Positions 6,914-17,787 of a stretch of DNA of 64,000 nt are shown here, piece after piece. Position numbers and translations under genes: made by a program. The notes beneath the pieces are model-generated. The model worked only from the letters and a program-made list of their open reading frames with translations, was not told the DNA's origin and searched no databases. The stretch is from CAUJIW01 sp963205175 (lineage in GTDB: Bacteria; Pseudomonadota; Alphaproteobacteria; Sphingomonadales; Sphingomonadaceae), in the NCBI GenBank assembly GCA_041060555.1, contig JBEUDS010000006.1. One strand, written 5' to 3'. Positions within the stretch are counted from its first letter, which is position 1. Each line of letters starts with the position of its first letter.

Positions 6914-7915
6914 TCAGGCGGCCTTGACGGCCGCCCGCTCGGCGACCTTCTGCTCGTGCGCGATCGCCGCCTCGCGGACCCACGCGCCGTCGTCCCATGC
7001 CTTGCGACGGGCGGCCATGCGGTCCCTGGCGACCTGGCCTTCACCGCGCACCACCGCGTAGAATTCCTCCCAGTCGATGGCGCCGAAGTCGTAGTGGCCG
7101 CGTTCCTCGTTCCACTTGAGGTCGGCGTCGGGCACGGTCAGCCCGATGGCTTCCGCCTGCGGCACCGTGACGTCGACGAACTTCTGGCGCAGCTCGTCGT
7201 TGGTCATGCGCTTGATGCGCCAGCGGATCGACTGCGCCGAGTTGGGCGAATTGTCATCGGCGGGGCCGAACATCATCAGCGACGGCCACCACCAGCGGTT
7301 CATCGCGTCCTGGGCCATGCGGCGCTGGGCGGCGTTGCCGTTCATCAGCACCGTCATGATCTCGAAGCCCTGGCGCTGGTGGAAGCTCTCCTCCTTGCAC
7401 ACCCGCACCATGGCGCGGGCATAGGGGCCATAGGAGGTCCGCTGCAGCGGGATCTGGTTCATGATCGCCGCGCCATCGACCAGCCAGCCGATGGCGCCGA
7501 TGTCGGCCCAGGTCAGCGTCGGGTAGTTGAAGATGGTCGAGTATTTCGCCCGGCCGCTCAGCAGCGCGTCGACCATCTCGTCGCGCGAGATGCCCAGCGT
7601 CTCGGCAGCGGAATAGAGGTAGAGGCCGTGGCCACCCTCGTCCTGTACCTTGGCGAGCAGGATCAGCTTGCGGCGCAGCGTCGGCGCGCGGGTGATCCAG
7701 TTGCCCTCCGGCAGCATGCCGACCACTTCCGAGTGGGCATGCTGGGAAATCTGGCGAATCAGCGTCTTGCGATAGGCCTGGGGCATCCAGTCCTTGGCCT
7801 CGATATAGTCGTCGGCGGCGACGCGGGCCTCGAAGGCGGCGACCTTGTCGGCGTCCTCCGGCTGGGCGGCCTCTTCGGCCTGCTTTTTCCCGAATTCGAG
7901 ATTGGTCGTGTACAC
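6914..7915 (-). CDS. paaA: phenylacetyl-CoA 1,2-epoxidase catalytic subunit PaaA
   Basis: A 333-residue di-iron monooxygenase that converts phenylacetyl-CoA to its ring 1,2-epoxide, the committing step of aerobic phenylacetate breakdown. The GTG at 7915 is chosen (V-Y-T-T-N-L) because AAGGAGA lies six bases upstream and family members start M-Y-T; the upstream in-frame GTG at 7930 lies on that binding site's 5' side. Iron-ligand motifs are visible: Q-D-E-G-G-H-G (helix 1 ExxH) and C-K-E-E-S-F-H-Q-R-Q-G (helix 2). It is the first gene of paaABCDE and has its own promoter-like region. Confidence 0.97.
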   Translation of the reverse strand: MYTTNLEFGKKQAEEAAQPEDADKVAAFEARVAADDYIEAKDWMPQAYRKTLIRQISQHAHSEVVGMLPEGNWITRAPTLRRKLILLAKVQDEGGHGLYLYSAAETLGISRDEMVDALLSGRAKYSTIFNYPTLTWADIGAIGWLVDGAAIMNQIPLQRTSYGPYARAMVRVCKEESFHQRQGFEIMTVLMNGNAAQRRMAQDAMNRWWWPSLMMFGPADDNSPNSAQSIRWRIKRMTNDELRQKFVDVTVPQAEAIGLTVPDADLKWNEERGHYDFGAIDWEEFYAVVRGEGQVARDRMAARRKAWDDGAWVREAAIAHEQKVAERAAVKAA

Positions 7916-7997
7916 GCTGCTCTCCTTCACCTGCCCGGCGCCGCCTCCATCGCGGGAGGGGTCGCCTCGATTGCCCTTATGTGACCGGGCGGGTCCA

Positions 7998-8025
7998 GTT
8001 TATAATAACCCGAACGATCGGTCAA
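7998..8025 (-). promoter_or_regulatory. paaA promoter with embedded inverted repeat
   Basis: On the minus strand TTGACC (8025-8020) and TAAACT (8003-7998) are spaced by 17 bases, a sigma70-like arrangement about 85 bases before paaA. Between them lies CCGA-acga-TCGG (8010-8021 on the plus strand), an inverted repeat placed where a TetR repressor would block polymerase. The region is clearly AT-richer than its surroundings. Promoter and operator roles are inferred from position. Confidence 0.5.
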
Positions 8026-8035
8026 TTATTGCCGA

Positions 8036-9328
8036 TCACTGGTTGCGATAATCATAAACCCGCTTGGCCTTGCCCTGGCTGCGCTCGACGGCGCCCGGCG
8101 CCGCCACCTCGATCCTGGCCGAGATGCCGATCTGGTCCTTGATGCGCTTGCCCAGATGCTTCGCCGAGCCGGCGATGGCGTCCTCGGCGGCGCCCGGCGC
8201 GCTCTCCACCACCACGGTCAGGCTGTCCATGCGGCCGTCGCGGCGGATTTCCAGCCGGTAATGCGGCGCCAGCGGCGCTTCGGTGAGGATCAGTTCCTCG
8301 ACCTGGGTCGGGAACACGTTGACGCCGCGGATGATCATCATGTCGTCGCTGCGGCCGCGGATGCGGTCGAACCGGCGCATCGAGCGCGAGGTGCCCGGCA
8401 GCAGGCGGGTGAGGTCGCGGGTGCGATAGCGGATGACCGGCATCGCCTCCTTGGTCAGCGAGGTGAACACCAGCTCGCCGAACTCGCCGTCCGGCACCAC
8501 CTCGCCGGTCTCGGGGTTGATGATCTCGGGGTAGAAATGGTCCTCCCAGATGGTCGGGCCGTCCTTGCTCTCGACGCACTCCTGGGCGACGCCCGGGCCC
8601 ATCACCTCCGACAGGCCGTAGATGTCGACGGCGTCGATGCCGAAGGTCTGTTCGATTTCCCGGCGCATCTCGTCGGTCCACGGCTCGGCGCCGTGGATGC
8701 CGATGCGCAGCGAGCAGTCGCGCGGGTCCAGCCCCTCGCGGCGGAACTCGTCGGCGATCGCCAGCATGTAGGAGGGCGTCACCATGATGATGCCGGGCTT
8801 GAAGTCCTGGATCAGCTGTACCTGGCGTTCGGTGGCGCCGCCCGACATCGGGATGACGGTGCAGCCCAGCCGCTCGGCGCCGTAGTGGGCGCCCAAGCCG
8901 CCGGTGAACAGGCCATAGCCATAGGCCACATGTACCAGATCGCCGGGGCGGCCGCCGGCGGCGTTGATCGAGCGGGCGACCAGCGTCGACCAGGTCTCGA
9001 TATCCCGCCTGGTGTAGCCCACCACCGTCGGCTTGCCGGTGGTGCCGCTGGAGGCATGGATGCGCGCCACCTGGTCGCGCGGCACCGCGAACAGCCCGAA
9101 CGGGTAATTGTCGCGCAGGTCGAGCTTGGAGGTGAAGGGGAACTTGGCGAGATCATCGAGCGACTTCAGGTCGTCGGGATGCACGCCCCTGGCGTCGAAG
9201 GCGGCGCGGGTGTGGGCGACATTGTCGTAGGCGTGGCGCAGCGTCCATTTCAGCCGCTGCAATTGCAGCGCCGAGATTTCATCACGGCTGGCGACCTCGA
9301 TCGGTTCGAAAGCGTGGCTAGTCCCCAT
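8036..9328 (-). CDS. paaK: phenylacetate-CoA ligase
   Basis: A 430-residue ANL-superfamily ligase that activates phenylacetate with ATP and CoA to phenylacetyl-CoA, the substrate of PaaABCE. The start at 9328 (M-G-T-S-H-A-F-E-P-I) matches family length; the upstream frame is arginine-rich and non-coding in character. The ATP-binding loop S-S-G-T-T-G-K-P is at residues 93-100, Y-G-L-S-E-V is mid-protein, and the hinge motif G-R-S-D-D-M-M-I-I-R-G-V-N-V-F-P precedes the mobile C-terminal domain. It is transcribed in the same direction as paaA, ending about 120 bases before it. Confidence 0.96.
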   Translation of the reverse strand: MGTSHAFEPIEVASRDEISALQLQRLKWTLRHAYDNVAHTRAAFDARGVHPDDLKSLDDLAKFPFTSKLDLRDNYPFGLFAVPRDQVARIHASSGTTGKPTVVGYTRRDIETWSTLVARSINAAGGRPGDLVHVAYGYGLFTGGLGAHYGAERLGCTVIPMSGGATERQVQLIQDFKPGIIMVTPSYMLAIADEFRREGLDPRDCSLRIGIHGAEPWTDEMRREIEQTFGIDAVDIYGLSEVMGPGVAQECVESKDGPTIWEDHFYPEIINPETGEVVPDGEFGELVFTSLTKEAMPVIRYRTRDLTRLLPGTSRSMRRFDRIRGRSDDMMIIRGVNVFPTQVEELILTEAPLAPHYRLEIRRDGRMDSLTVVVESAPGAAEDAIAGSAKHLGKRIKDQIGISARIEVAAPGAVERSQGKAKRVYDYRNQ

Positions 9329-9379
9329 GGTCTCATCTTCCCCGTCAGGCACGCCGGTGGCGTGCGGTACTATCCTCGG

Positions 9380-9494
9380 GCGCGTTGACGCGCCTGTTCC
9401 TCCGGCCGCGCGCGGCCCGTTGCCGTGTGTCGCGGGGCGGCCCGGTGAGCCGCCCCGTCTGTTTGTCCCGCGTCGTGGCGACGCGATTTTTTTT
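9380..9494 (+). ncRNA. candidate structured small RNA in the paaK-paaJ gap
   Basis: The 173-base gap between paaK and paaJ holds four successive hairpins: GCGCG-ttga-CGCGC (9380-9393), GGCCG-cgcg-CGGCC (9404-9417), GGGGCGGC-ccggtga-GCCGCCCC (9434-9456, eight perfect pairs) and CGCGTCG-tgg-CGACGCG (9469-9485), the last followed by A and eight T. This polarity terminates plus-strand transcription, although both flanking genes lie on the minus strand, so an independent plus-strand RNA of about 115 bases is suggested. A TACTAT at 9368-9373 could be a -10 box, without a clear -35. There is no family match from memory; the alternative is a terminator that blocks antisense transcription into paaJ. 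Confidence 0.4.
9469..9494 (+). terminator. intrinsic terminator on the plus strand
   Basis: A perfect seven-pair stem CGCGTCG/CGACGCG with a three-base loop is followed at once by ATTTTTTTT. It is the most canonical intrinsic terminator in the window and faces opposite to the paa genes around it. On the minus strand the T run becomes an A run before the stem, so it cannot end the paaJ transcript. Confidence 0.75.
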
Positions 9495-9501
9495 ACGCGT
9501 G

Positions 9502-10707
<1,206 letters not shown>

Positions 10708-10708
10708 G

Positions 10709-11161
10709 TTACGCATCTCCTGAACTGGTGGCGGCATCGACGATATGGCCGTCGATGCGTCGCGAAAGACCATGGAACTCGGCAATGACGGCGCCATCCT
10801 GCTGGGTGACGGTGACGTCGTAAATCCCCGTACGGCCGGCGCTGGACCGCCGCTGCGCCGTGGCGGTCAGCCGGTCGCCGTGCCGGGCGGGGCGCACGAA
10901 GGTTACCGCCGCGTGCTGGGCGACGGTGCGGTGGTTGTCGGAATTGCAGGCGAAGGCGAAGGCCGAATCGGCCAGCGTGAAAATGAAGCCGCCGTGGCAG
11001 ATGGCGTGGCCGTTGAGCATCGAGTCGGTGACGGTCATGGCCAGCTCGGCCCGGCCATCGGCAATGGCGAGAATCGTCATCCCCAGCCCCCGCGAGGCCT
11101 GGTCCTCCGCCATCATCCGCGCGGCAACCCGCTGCGCCAGCCGATCCGCCTGTGCGGTCAT
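10709..11161 (-). CDS. paaI: hydroxyphenylacetyl-CoA thioesterase
   Basis: A 150-residue hotdog-fold thioesterase that rescues CoA from dead-end ring-hydroxylated intermediates. The active-site region N-G-H-A-I-C-H-G-G-F-I-F-T-L-A-D-S (residues 50-66) contains the catalytic D65. The start at 11161 is preferred to the ATG at 11167 because AGGGAAGG sits six bases before it but abuts the earlier one. It is the first gene of the leftward unit paaI-paaJ-paaK and is divergent from paaG. Confidence 0.94.
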   Translation of the reverse strand: MTAQADRLAQRVAARMMAEDQASRGLGMTILAIADGRAELAMTVTDSMLNGHAICHGGFIFTLADSAFAFACNSDNHRTVAQHAAVTFVRPARHGDRLTATAQRRSSAGRTGIYDVTVTQQDGAVIAEFHGLSRRIDGHIVDAATSSGDA

Positions 11162-11284
11162 GGCCATCCTTCCCTGCCTTATCGGCCCCGGCCGGCGTCG
11201 CCGCCGGCTCCTGCGTGCGCCGGCTCTTGCGTGCCGGCTCTTTGTTGGCCGATCCTTGATGCGGCCTTTTGTCTTGCGGTAAAT

Positions 11285-11298
11285 TGTCCGACCGGACA
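11285..11298. promoter_or_regulatory. inverted repeat in the divergent paaI-paaG region
   Basis: TGTCCG-ac-CGGACA is a perfect six-base inverted repeat in the AT-rich middle of the 228-base divergent region. TACTAT (11299-11304) adjoins it as a possible -10 box for paaG, with TTGCGG 19 bases before that. It shares the CCGAcCG core with the repeat in the paaA promoter. A site for the pathway repressor is the likely role, inferred from position. Confidence 0.45.
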
Positions 11299-11389
11299 TA
11301 CTATTAATTGACGACGCCGGTTCGCCTGTCAATCGCCACGCTGCGATCTAGGTCGAAATCGGACGCGAACAACGATTGGGCGGGGAACC

Positions 11390-12181
11390 ATGGACTTCGA
11401 GACGATCCAATTTTCTGTCAGCGGTGGCATTGCCCGCCTGACGCTGAACCGACCGGAAAAACTCAACAGCTTCAACGTGCAGATGCATGGCGAGATCGCC
11501 CGGGCGCTGGACGCGCTGGAGGCCGACGCCACCGCGCGGGTGCTGGTGCTCACCGGCGCCGGGCGCGCCTTCTGCGCCGGGCAGGACCTTGACGACCGGG
11601 CGGTGAAGCCGGGCGACGCGGCGGTCGACCTCGGCGCCAGCCTGGAGAATTACTACAACCCGCTGGTGCGTCGGCTGACCGGGCTGAAGATGCCGGTGAT
11701 CTGCGCCGTCAACGGCGTCGCCGCCGGCGCGGGCGCCAATCTGGCGCTGGCCTGCGACATCGTGATCGCCTCCACCGCCGCCAAGTTCATCCAGGCCTTC
11801 TGCAAGCTGGGTCTGGTGCCCGATTCGGGCGGCACCTGGATTCTGCCGCGACTGGTTGGCTCGGCGCGCGCCATGGCGCTGTCGATGCTCGGCACGCCGG
11901 TGTCGGCGGAGCAGGCGGAAGCCTGGGGCATGATCTGGAAAGCCGTGGCGCCGGAGGCGCTGGCCGGCGAGATCGATGCGCTGGCCGGGCATTTCGCCAC
12001 CCAGCCGACCAAGGGCCTGAGCTTCATCCGCCAAGCGATTCGCGCCGCCGCCACCAACAGCCTTGACGCCCAGCTCGATCTGGAGCGCGATCTGCAGCGC
12101 GCCGCCGGCAATTCCGCCGACTACAAGGAAGGCGTCGCCGCCTTCCTCGCCAAGCGGCCGCCCACCTTCACCGGCGCCTGA
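11390..12181 (+). CDS. paaG: 2-(1,2-epoxyphenyl)acetyl-CoA isomerase
   Basis: A 263-residue crotonase-family isomerase that turns ring-1,2-epoxyphenylacetyl-CoA into the seven-membered oxepin-CoA. The oxyanion-hole motifs A-F-C-A-G-Q-D-L (near 60-67) and A-A-G-A-G-A-N-L-A-L are present. The catalytic acid is in G-L-V-P-D-S-G-G-T, the aspartate arrangement typical of PaaG rather than the double glutamate of hydratases. It heads the rightward unit, 54 bases before paaZ. Confidence 0.95.
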   Translation: MDFETIQFSVSGGIARLTLNRPEKLNSFNVQMHGEIARALDALEADATARVLVLTGAGRAFCAGQDLDDRAVKPGDAAVDLGASLENYYNPLVRRLTGLKMPVICAVNGVAAGAGANLALACDIVIASTAAKFIQAFCKLGLVPDSGGTWILPRLVGSARAMALSMLGTPVSAEQAEAWGMIWKAVAPEALAGEIDALAGHFATQPTKGLSFIRQAIRAAATNSLDAQLDLERDLQRAAGNSADYKEGVAAFLAKRPPTFTGA

Positions 12182-12235
12182 ACCCCGGCGCCGTCGTCCC
12201 CCTGTTTCTCGCATCTTCTCGCGAAGGAGAGTTCC

Positions 12236-14272
12236 ATGAAGCTCATGAGCTATGCGTGCGGTGAGTGGGTTGCCCCCACCGGCCGCCTGACCCAGGTCGT
12301 CAGCGCCGTCGATGGCGCGCCGATGGGCAACGTCTCGACTGACGGCCTGAACTTCGCCGCCATGGCGCAACACGCCCGCGAGGTCGGCGGTCCGGCGTTG
12401 CGGGCGCTGACCTTCACCCAGCGCGCCGACATCCTCAAGCGGCTGGGCCAGTATCTGATGGAGCGCAAGGACCAGCTCTACGCGCTGTCCTACAAGACCG
12501 GCGCCACCAAGGGCGACAGCTGGATCGACATCGACGGCGGCATCGGCACGCTGTTTGCCTATGCCTCGCGCGGCAAGCGCGAGCTGCCCAACGAGCGCCA
12601 CCTCATCGACGGCGAGGTCGAAGGGCTGTCCAAGACCGGCAGCTTCATCGGCCTGCACGTGCTGACCCCGCTGCAAGGCGTGGCGGTGCATATCAACGCC
12701 TTCAACTTCCCCTGCTGGGGCCTGCTGGAGAAGTTCGCGCCGACCTTCCTCGCCGGCGTGCCGATCATCACCAAGCCGGCCACCGCCACCGCCTGGCTGG
12801 CGGAAGCGCTGGTGCGGATGATGATCGAGTCCGGCCTGCTGCCGGCGGGTTCGCTGCAGCTCATCGTCGGCTCGACCGGCGACCTGTTCGAGCACCTGAC
12901 CTGTCAGGACGTGGTGTCGTTCACCGGCTCGATCGACACTTCGATCAAGCTGCAGGCCCACCCGGTGATCCTGCGTAACGCCGTGCGCTTCATCGCCGAG
13001 CGCGACTCGCTCAACGCCTCCATCCTCGGCCCCGACGCCGGCCCCGGCACGCCGGAGTTCGACCTCTACGTCAAGGAGGTGATGCGCGAGATGACCACCA
13101 AGGCGGGCCAGAAGTGCACCGCCATCCGCCGCGCCATCGTGCCGCGCGCCCATGCCGACGCCGTCGCCGAGGCGCTGAAGGCACGGCTGGCCAAGGTGGT
13201 GGTGGGCAACCCGGAAGCCGAGGGCGTCACCATGGGCGCGCTGGCGAGCCAGGCCCAGCGCGACGACGTGCGCGCCAAGATCGAATTGCTCAAGCAGGAC
13301 GCCCGCGTCGTCTGCGGCGACCCGGACAATTTCGAGGTGGTGGGCGCCGACAAGACCGCCGGCGCTTTCCTGCCGCCGGTGCTGTTGCAGTGCGACGACC
13401 CGTGGGCCGCCAGATACATCCACGACGTCGAGCCGTTCGGTCCGGTCGCCACCATCGTGCCCTACGACAATCTGGCCGACGCCGTGCGGCTGGCCAATCG
13501 CGGCGAGGGCAGCCTGGTCGCCTCGGTGTTCACCTATGACCCGGCGGTGGCCGATGAACTGCTGTTCGGCGCGGCGGCCTTCCATGGCCGGCTGGTGTTC
13601 ATCGACCGCGACTGCGCCAAGGAATCCACCGGCCACGGCTCGCCGCTGCCGCACATGATCCACGGCGGCCCGGGGCGCGCCGGCGGCGGTGAGGAGATGG
13701 GCGGCCTGCGCGGCGTGAAGCACTATCTCCAGCGCACCGCGCTGCAGGGCTCGCCGGCGCGGCTGGGCCAGCTGGCCCGCACCTGGATCAAGGGCGCGCC
13801 GGAAGTGCCGGCACCGGTGCATCCGTTCCGTCAGGCCATCGACGAGCTGGTGCTCGGCGAGACGCTGCACACCGCCGAGCGGGTGGTGACGCTGGAGGAC
13901 ATCGAGCATTTCGCCCACTTCACCGGCGATACCTTCTATGCCCACATGGACGAGGAGGCGGCGGCCGCCAATCCGTTCTTTCCCGGCCGGGTGGCGCATG
14001 GCTACCTGCTGCTGTCGTTCGCCGCCGGTCTGTTCGTCGAGCCGGCGCCGGGGCCGGTGCTCGCCAACTATGGCCTCGACAACCTGCGCTTCCTCAAGCC
14101 AGTGTCGCCGGGTGACCGCATCAAGGTGCGGTTGACGGTCAAGCAGACCAAGCCGCGCAACGCCGACTATGGCGAGGTGCGCTGGGACGTCGCCATCACC
14201 AACCATGACGACGAGCTGGTGGCGACCTATGATCTGCTGACGATGAACGCGTTCAAGGCGGCGGGCGCTTAA
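12236..14272 (+). CDS. paaZ: oxepin-CoA hydrolase / 3-oxo-5,6-dehydrosuberyl-CoA semialdehyde dehydrogenase
   Basis: A 678-residue bifunctional fusion that opens the oxepin ring and oxidises the resulting aldehyde. Residues 1 to about 520 are an aldehyde dehydrogenase with catalytic C294 in G-Q-K-C-T-A. Residues from about 540 on are a MaoC-type hydratase with the dyad D565/H570 in G-D-T-F-Y-A-H, followed by F-P-G-R-V-A-H-G-Y. Both active sites look intact. GAAGGAG lies seven bases before the ATG. With paaG upstream it forms the ring-opening half of the pathway. Confidence 0.96.
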   Translation: MKLMSYACGEWVAPTGRLTQVVSAVDGAPMGNVSTDGLNFAAMAQHAREVGGPALRALTFTQRADILKRLGQYLMERKDQLYALSYKTGATKGDSWIDIDGGIGTLFAYASRGKRELPNERHLIDGEVEGLSKTGSFIGLHVLTPLQGVAVHINAFNFPCWGLLEKFAPTFLAGVPIITKPATATAWLAEALVRMMIESGLLPAGSLQLIVGSTGDLFEHLTCQDVVSFTGSIDTSIKLQAHPVILRNAVRFIAERDSLNASILGPDAGPGTPEFDLYVKEVMREMTTKAGQKCTAIRRAIVPRAHADAVAEALKARLAKVVVGNPEAEGVTMGALASQAQRDDVRAKIELLKQDARVVCGDPDNFEVVGADKTAGAFLPPVLLQCDDPWAARYIHDVEPFGPVATIVPYDNLADAVRLANRGEGSLVASVFTYDPAVADELLFGAAAFHGRLVFIDRDCAKESTGHGSPLPHMIHGGPGRAGGGEEMGGLRGVKHYLQRTALQGSPARLGQLARTWIKGAPEVPAPVHPFRQAIDELVLGETLHTAERVVTLEDIEHFAHFTGDTFYAHMDEEAAAANPFFPGRVAHGYLLLSFAAGLFVEPAPGPVLANYGLDNLRFLKPVSPGDRIKVRLTVKQTKPRNADYGEVRWDVAITNHDDELVATYDLLTMNAFKAAGA

Positions 14273-14357
14273 GCGTTCGTTGCCGGGATTCGTCGCCAGT
14301 CCGCCCGCCCGTGGCGCGCGGGCTGGTACGACAACAGCAACCAAGGGGGGAAGACGC

Positions 14358-14663
14358 ATGATCAAGATGATCGCCATCTACCAGACGCCGGAAGACGCCG
14401 AGGCGTTCCTGACCCACTACCGCGATGTCCATGTGCCGCTGGTGAAGAAGGTGCCGGGCCTGCTGCGGGCGGAAGTGACCAAGATCAACCGCACGATGAT
14501 CGGCGACAATGCGCCGTTCCTGATCGCCGAGATGTACTTCGCCGACAAGGAAAGCTTCTCGGCGGCGATGAAGAGCCCCGAGAACGCCGCCGCCGGCCAG
14601 GATCTGATGACCTTCGCCAAGGGTCGGGTGACCCTGGTGCAGGGTGAAATCCTCGACGCCTGA
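14358..14663 (+). CDS. EthD family protein
   Basis: A 101-residue dimeric alpha/beta-barrel protein. The family pattern is visible: Y-Q-T-P-E-D-A-E-A-F-L-x-H-Y near residues 6-19, H-V-P-L-V-K-K-V-P-G-L near 23-33, and a central A-E-M-Y-F-A-D-K-E-S-F. The ATG at 14358 follows AAGGGGGGAAG. EthD-like proteins often accompany aromatic or ether degradation genes, but their catalytic role is mostly unproven. It lies 85 bases after paaZ and overlaps or nearly abuts the hydrolase gene, so it probably belongs to the paa unit as an accessory protein. Confidence 0.82.
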   Translation: MIKMIAIYQTPEDAEAFLTHYRDVHVPLVKKVPGLLRAEVTKINRTMIGDNAPFLIAEMYFADKESFSAAMKSPENAAAGQDLMTFAKGRVTLVQGEILDA

Positions 14664-14670
14664 GCCGGCC

Positions 14671-15468
14671 ATGGTGCTGTCGGGCGACATCAGCGGCGCG
14701 GGCGGGCGACTGCTCGTCCTGCTGCACGGGCTGGGCACCACCCGCGAGGTGTGGGCGCCGATGATCGCGGCCGCCGGTCCGCCGGCGGGCACCCGTGTGC
14801 TCAATCTCGACCTGCGCGGGCATGGTCGGTCGGGTGACGGGGGTCGGTCGGGTGACGGCGGTTCAGGCGCGGCCTTGCCCTACAGCTATGGCGCCCACGC
14901 GGCCGACGTCGCCGAGGCGATTCTCGCGCTTGAGGACGCGCCCGAGGAACTGGTTGTCATCGGCCATTCCATGGGCGGCGCGGTGGCGCTGGCGCTTGCC
15001 TCGGGCTGGTTCGGCGTGCAGCCGGCCCGCGTGCTCGGGCTGGGCATCAAGGTCGCCTGGACGGCGGAGGAAGAGGCCGGCGTGCTGGCGCGGGCCGGCC
15101 AGCCGGGCAAGAGCTTCGCCAGCCGCGAGGAGGCGCTGGCGCGCTATCTCAAGGTGTCCGGTCTGGCGGGGCTGGTGGATGCCGACTCGCCGCTGGTCGC
15201 CCACGGGGTGCGCGAGGCGGACGGCGGCTGGTGGCTGGCCACCGATCCGCGCACCGGCCTGGTTGGCGCGCCGCCGATCGCCGGCTTCGTGGCGGCGGCC
15301 CGCTGCCCGCTGCACCTGGCCTGCGGCGAGCACGATACGATGGTCAATCTCGCCCAGTTGCAGGCGCACGATCCGCAGGCCGAGGTGCTGGCGGGGCTCG
15401 GCCACAACGCCATGGTGGAAGACCCCGCGACGGTATGGGCCTGGGTCGGGCGTTACCGGGCCGCCTGA
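14671..15468 (+). CDS. alpha/beta hydrolase
   Basis: A 265-residue alpha/beta-hydrolase. The oxyanion strand is L-L-V-L-L-H-G-L-G-T-T near residues 13-23, the nucleophile elbow is G-H-S-M-G-G, the acid is likely in C-G-E-H-D-T-M, and the histidine in G-L-G-H-N-A-M. The ATG at 14671 is chosen; an in-frame GTG at 14644 would overlap the EthD-like gene. An 18-bp tandem duplication inserts two G-R-S-G-D-G units after the second strand. Substrate unknown; an ester, lactone or CoA thioester from aromatic catabolism is plausible from position. Confidence 0.82.
   Translation: MVLSGDISGAGGRLLVLLHGLGTTREVWAPMIAAAGPPAGTRVLNLDLRGHGRSGDGGRSGDGGSGAALPYSYGAHAADVAEAILALEDAPEELVVIGHSMGGAVALALASGWFGVQPARVLGLGIKVAWTAEEEAGVLARAGQPGKSFASREEALARYLKVSGLAGLVDADSPLVAHGVREADGGWWLATDPRTGLVGAPPIAGFVAAARCPLHLACGEHDTMVNLAQLQAHDPQAEVLAGLGHNAMVEDPATVWAWVGRYRAA
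14824..14859 (+). repeat. 18-bp in-frame tandem duplication
   Basis: Two consecutive 18-base units beginning GGTCGGTCGGGTGACGG differ only in their last base. They add a six-residue G-R-S-G-D-G repeat to the hydrolase in a surface loop region, a sign of recent replication slippage. Confidence 0.8.
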
Positions 15469-15525
15469 GCGGTCAGCGATCCGGCGCCGGGCCGGGGGCG
15501 CGGGCCGGAATCACCACGGACCAAT

Positions 15526-17613
<2,088 letters not shown>

Positions 17614-17787
17614 GGGGGCGGACTCGCGGTTTGCAGGGTGTCGAGTGTCGACGGTCATGCGCGGGCCAATAGGCCACGCGCCGGGGGCACGGCCGGAATC
17701 CCGACCGTGGGAAGCGGGCCATAGACACCAAGCGGCCGCCCCGGTCAAGGGTTGTCAGCCGGTCGGCCGCCGCACAGGCGGCTGTTC

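Noticed and set aside
11348..14377. Antisense frame of 1009 codons across paaG and paaZ
   Set aside because: Shadow of high-GC codon bias; the plus-strand paaG and paaZ carry complete catalytic motifs, while the antisense product is H/R/G/Q-rich without any domain.
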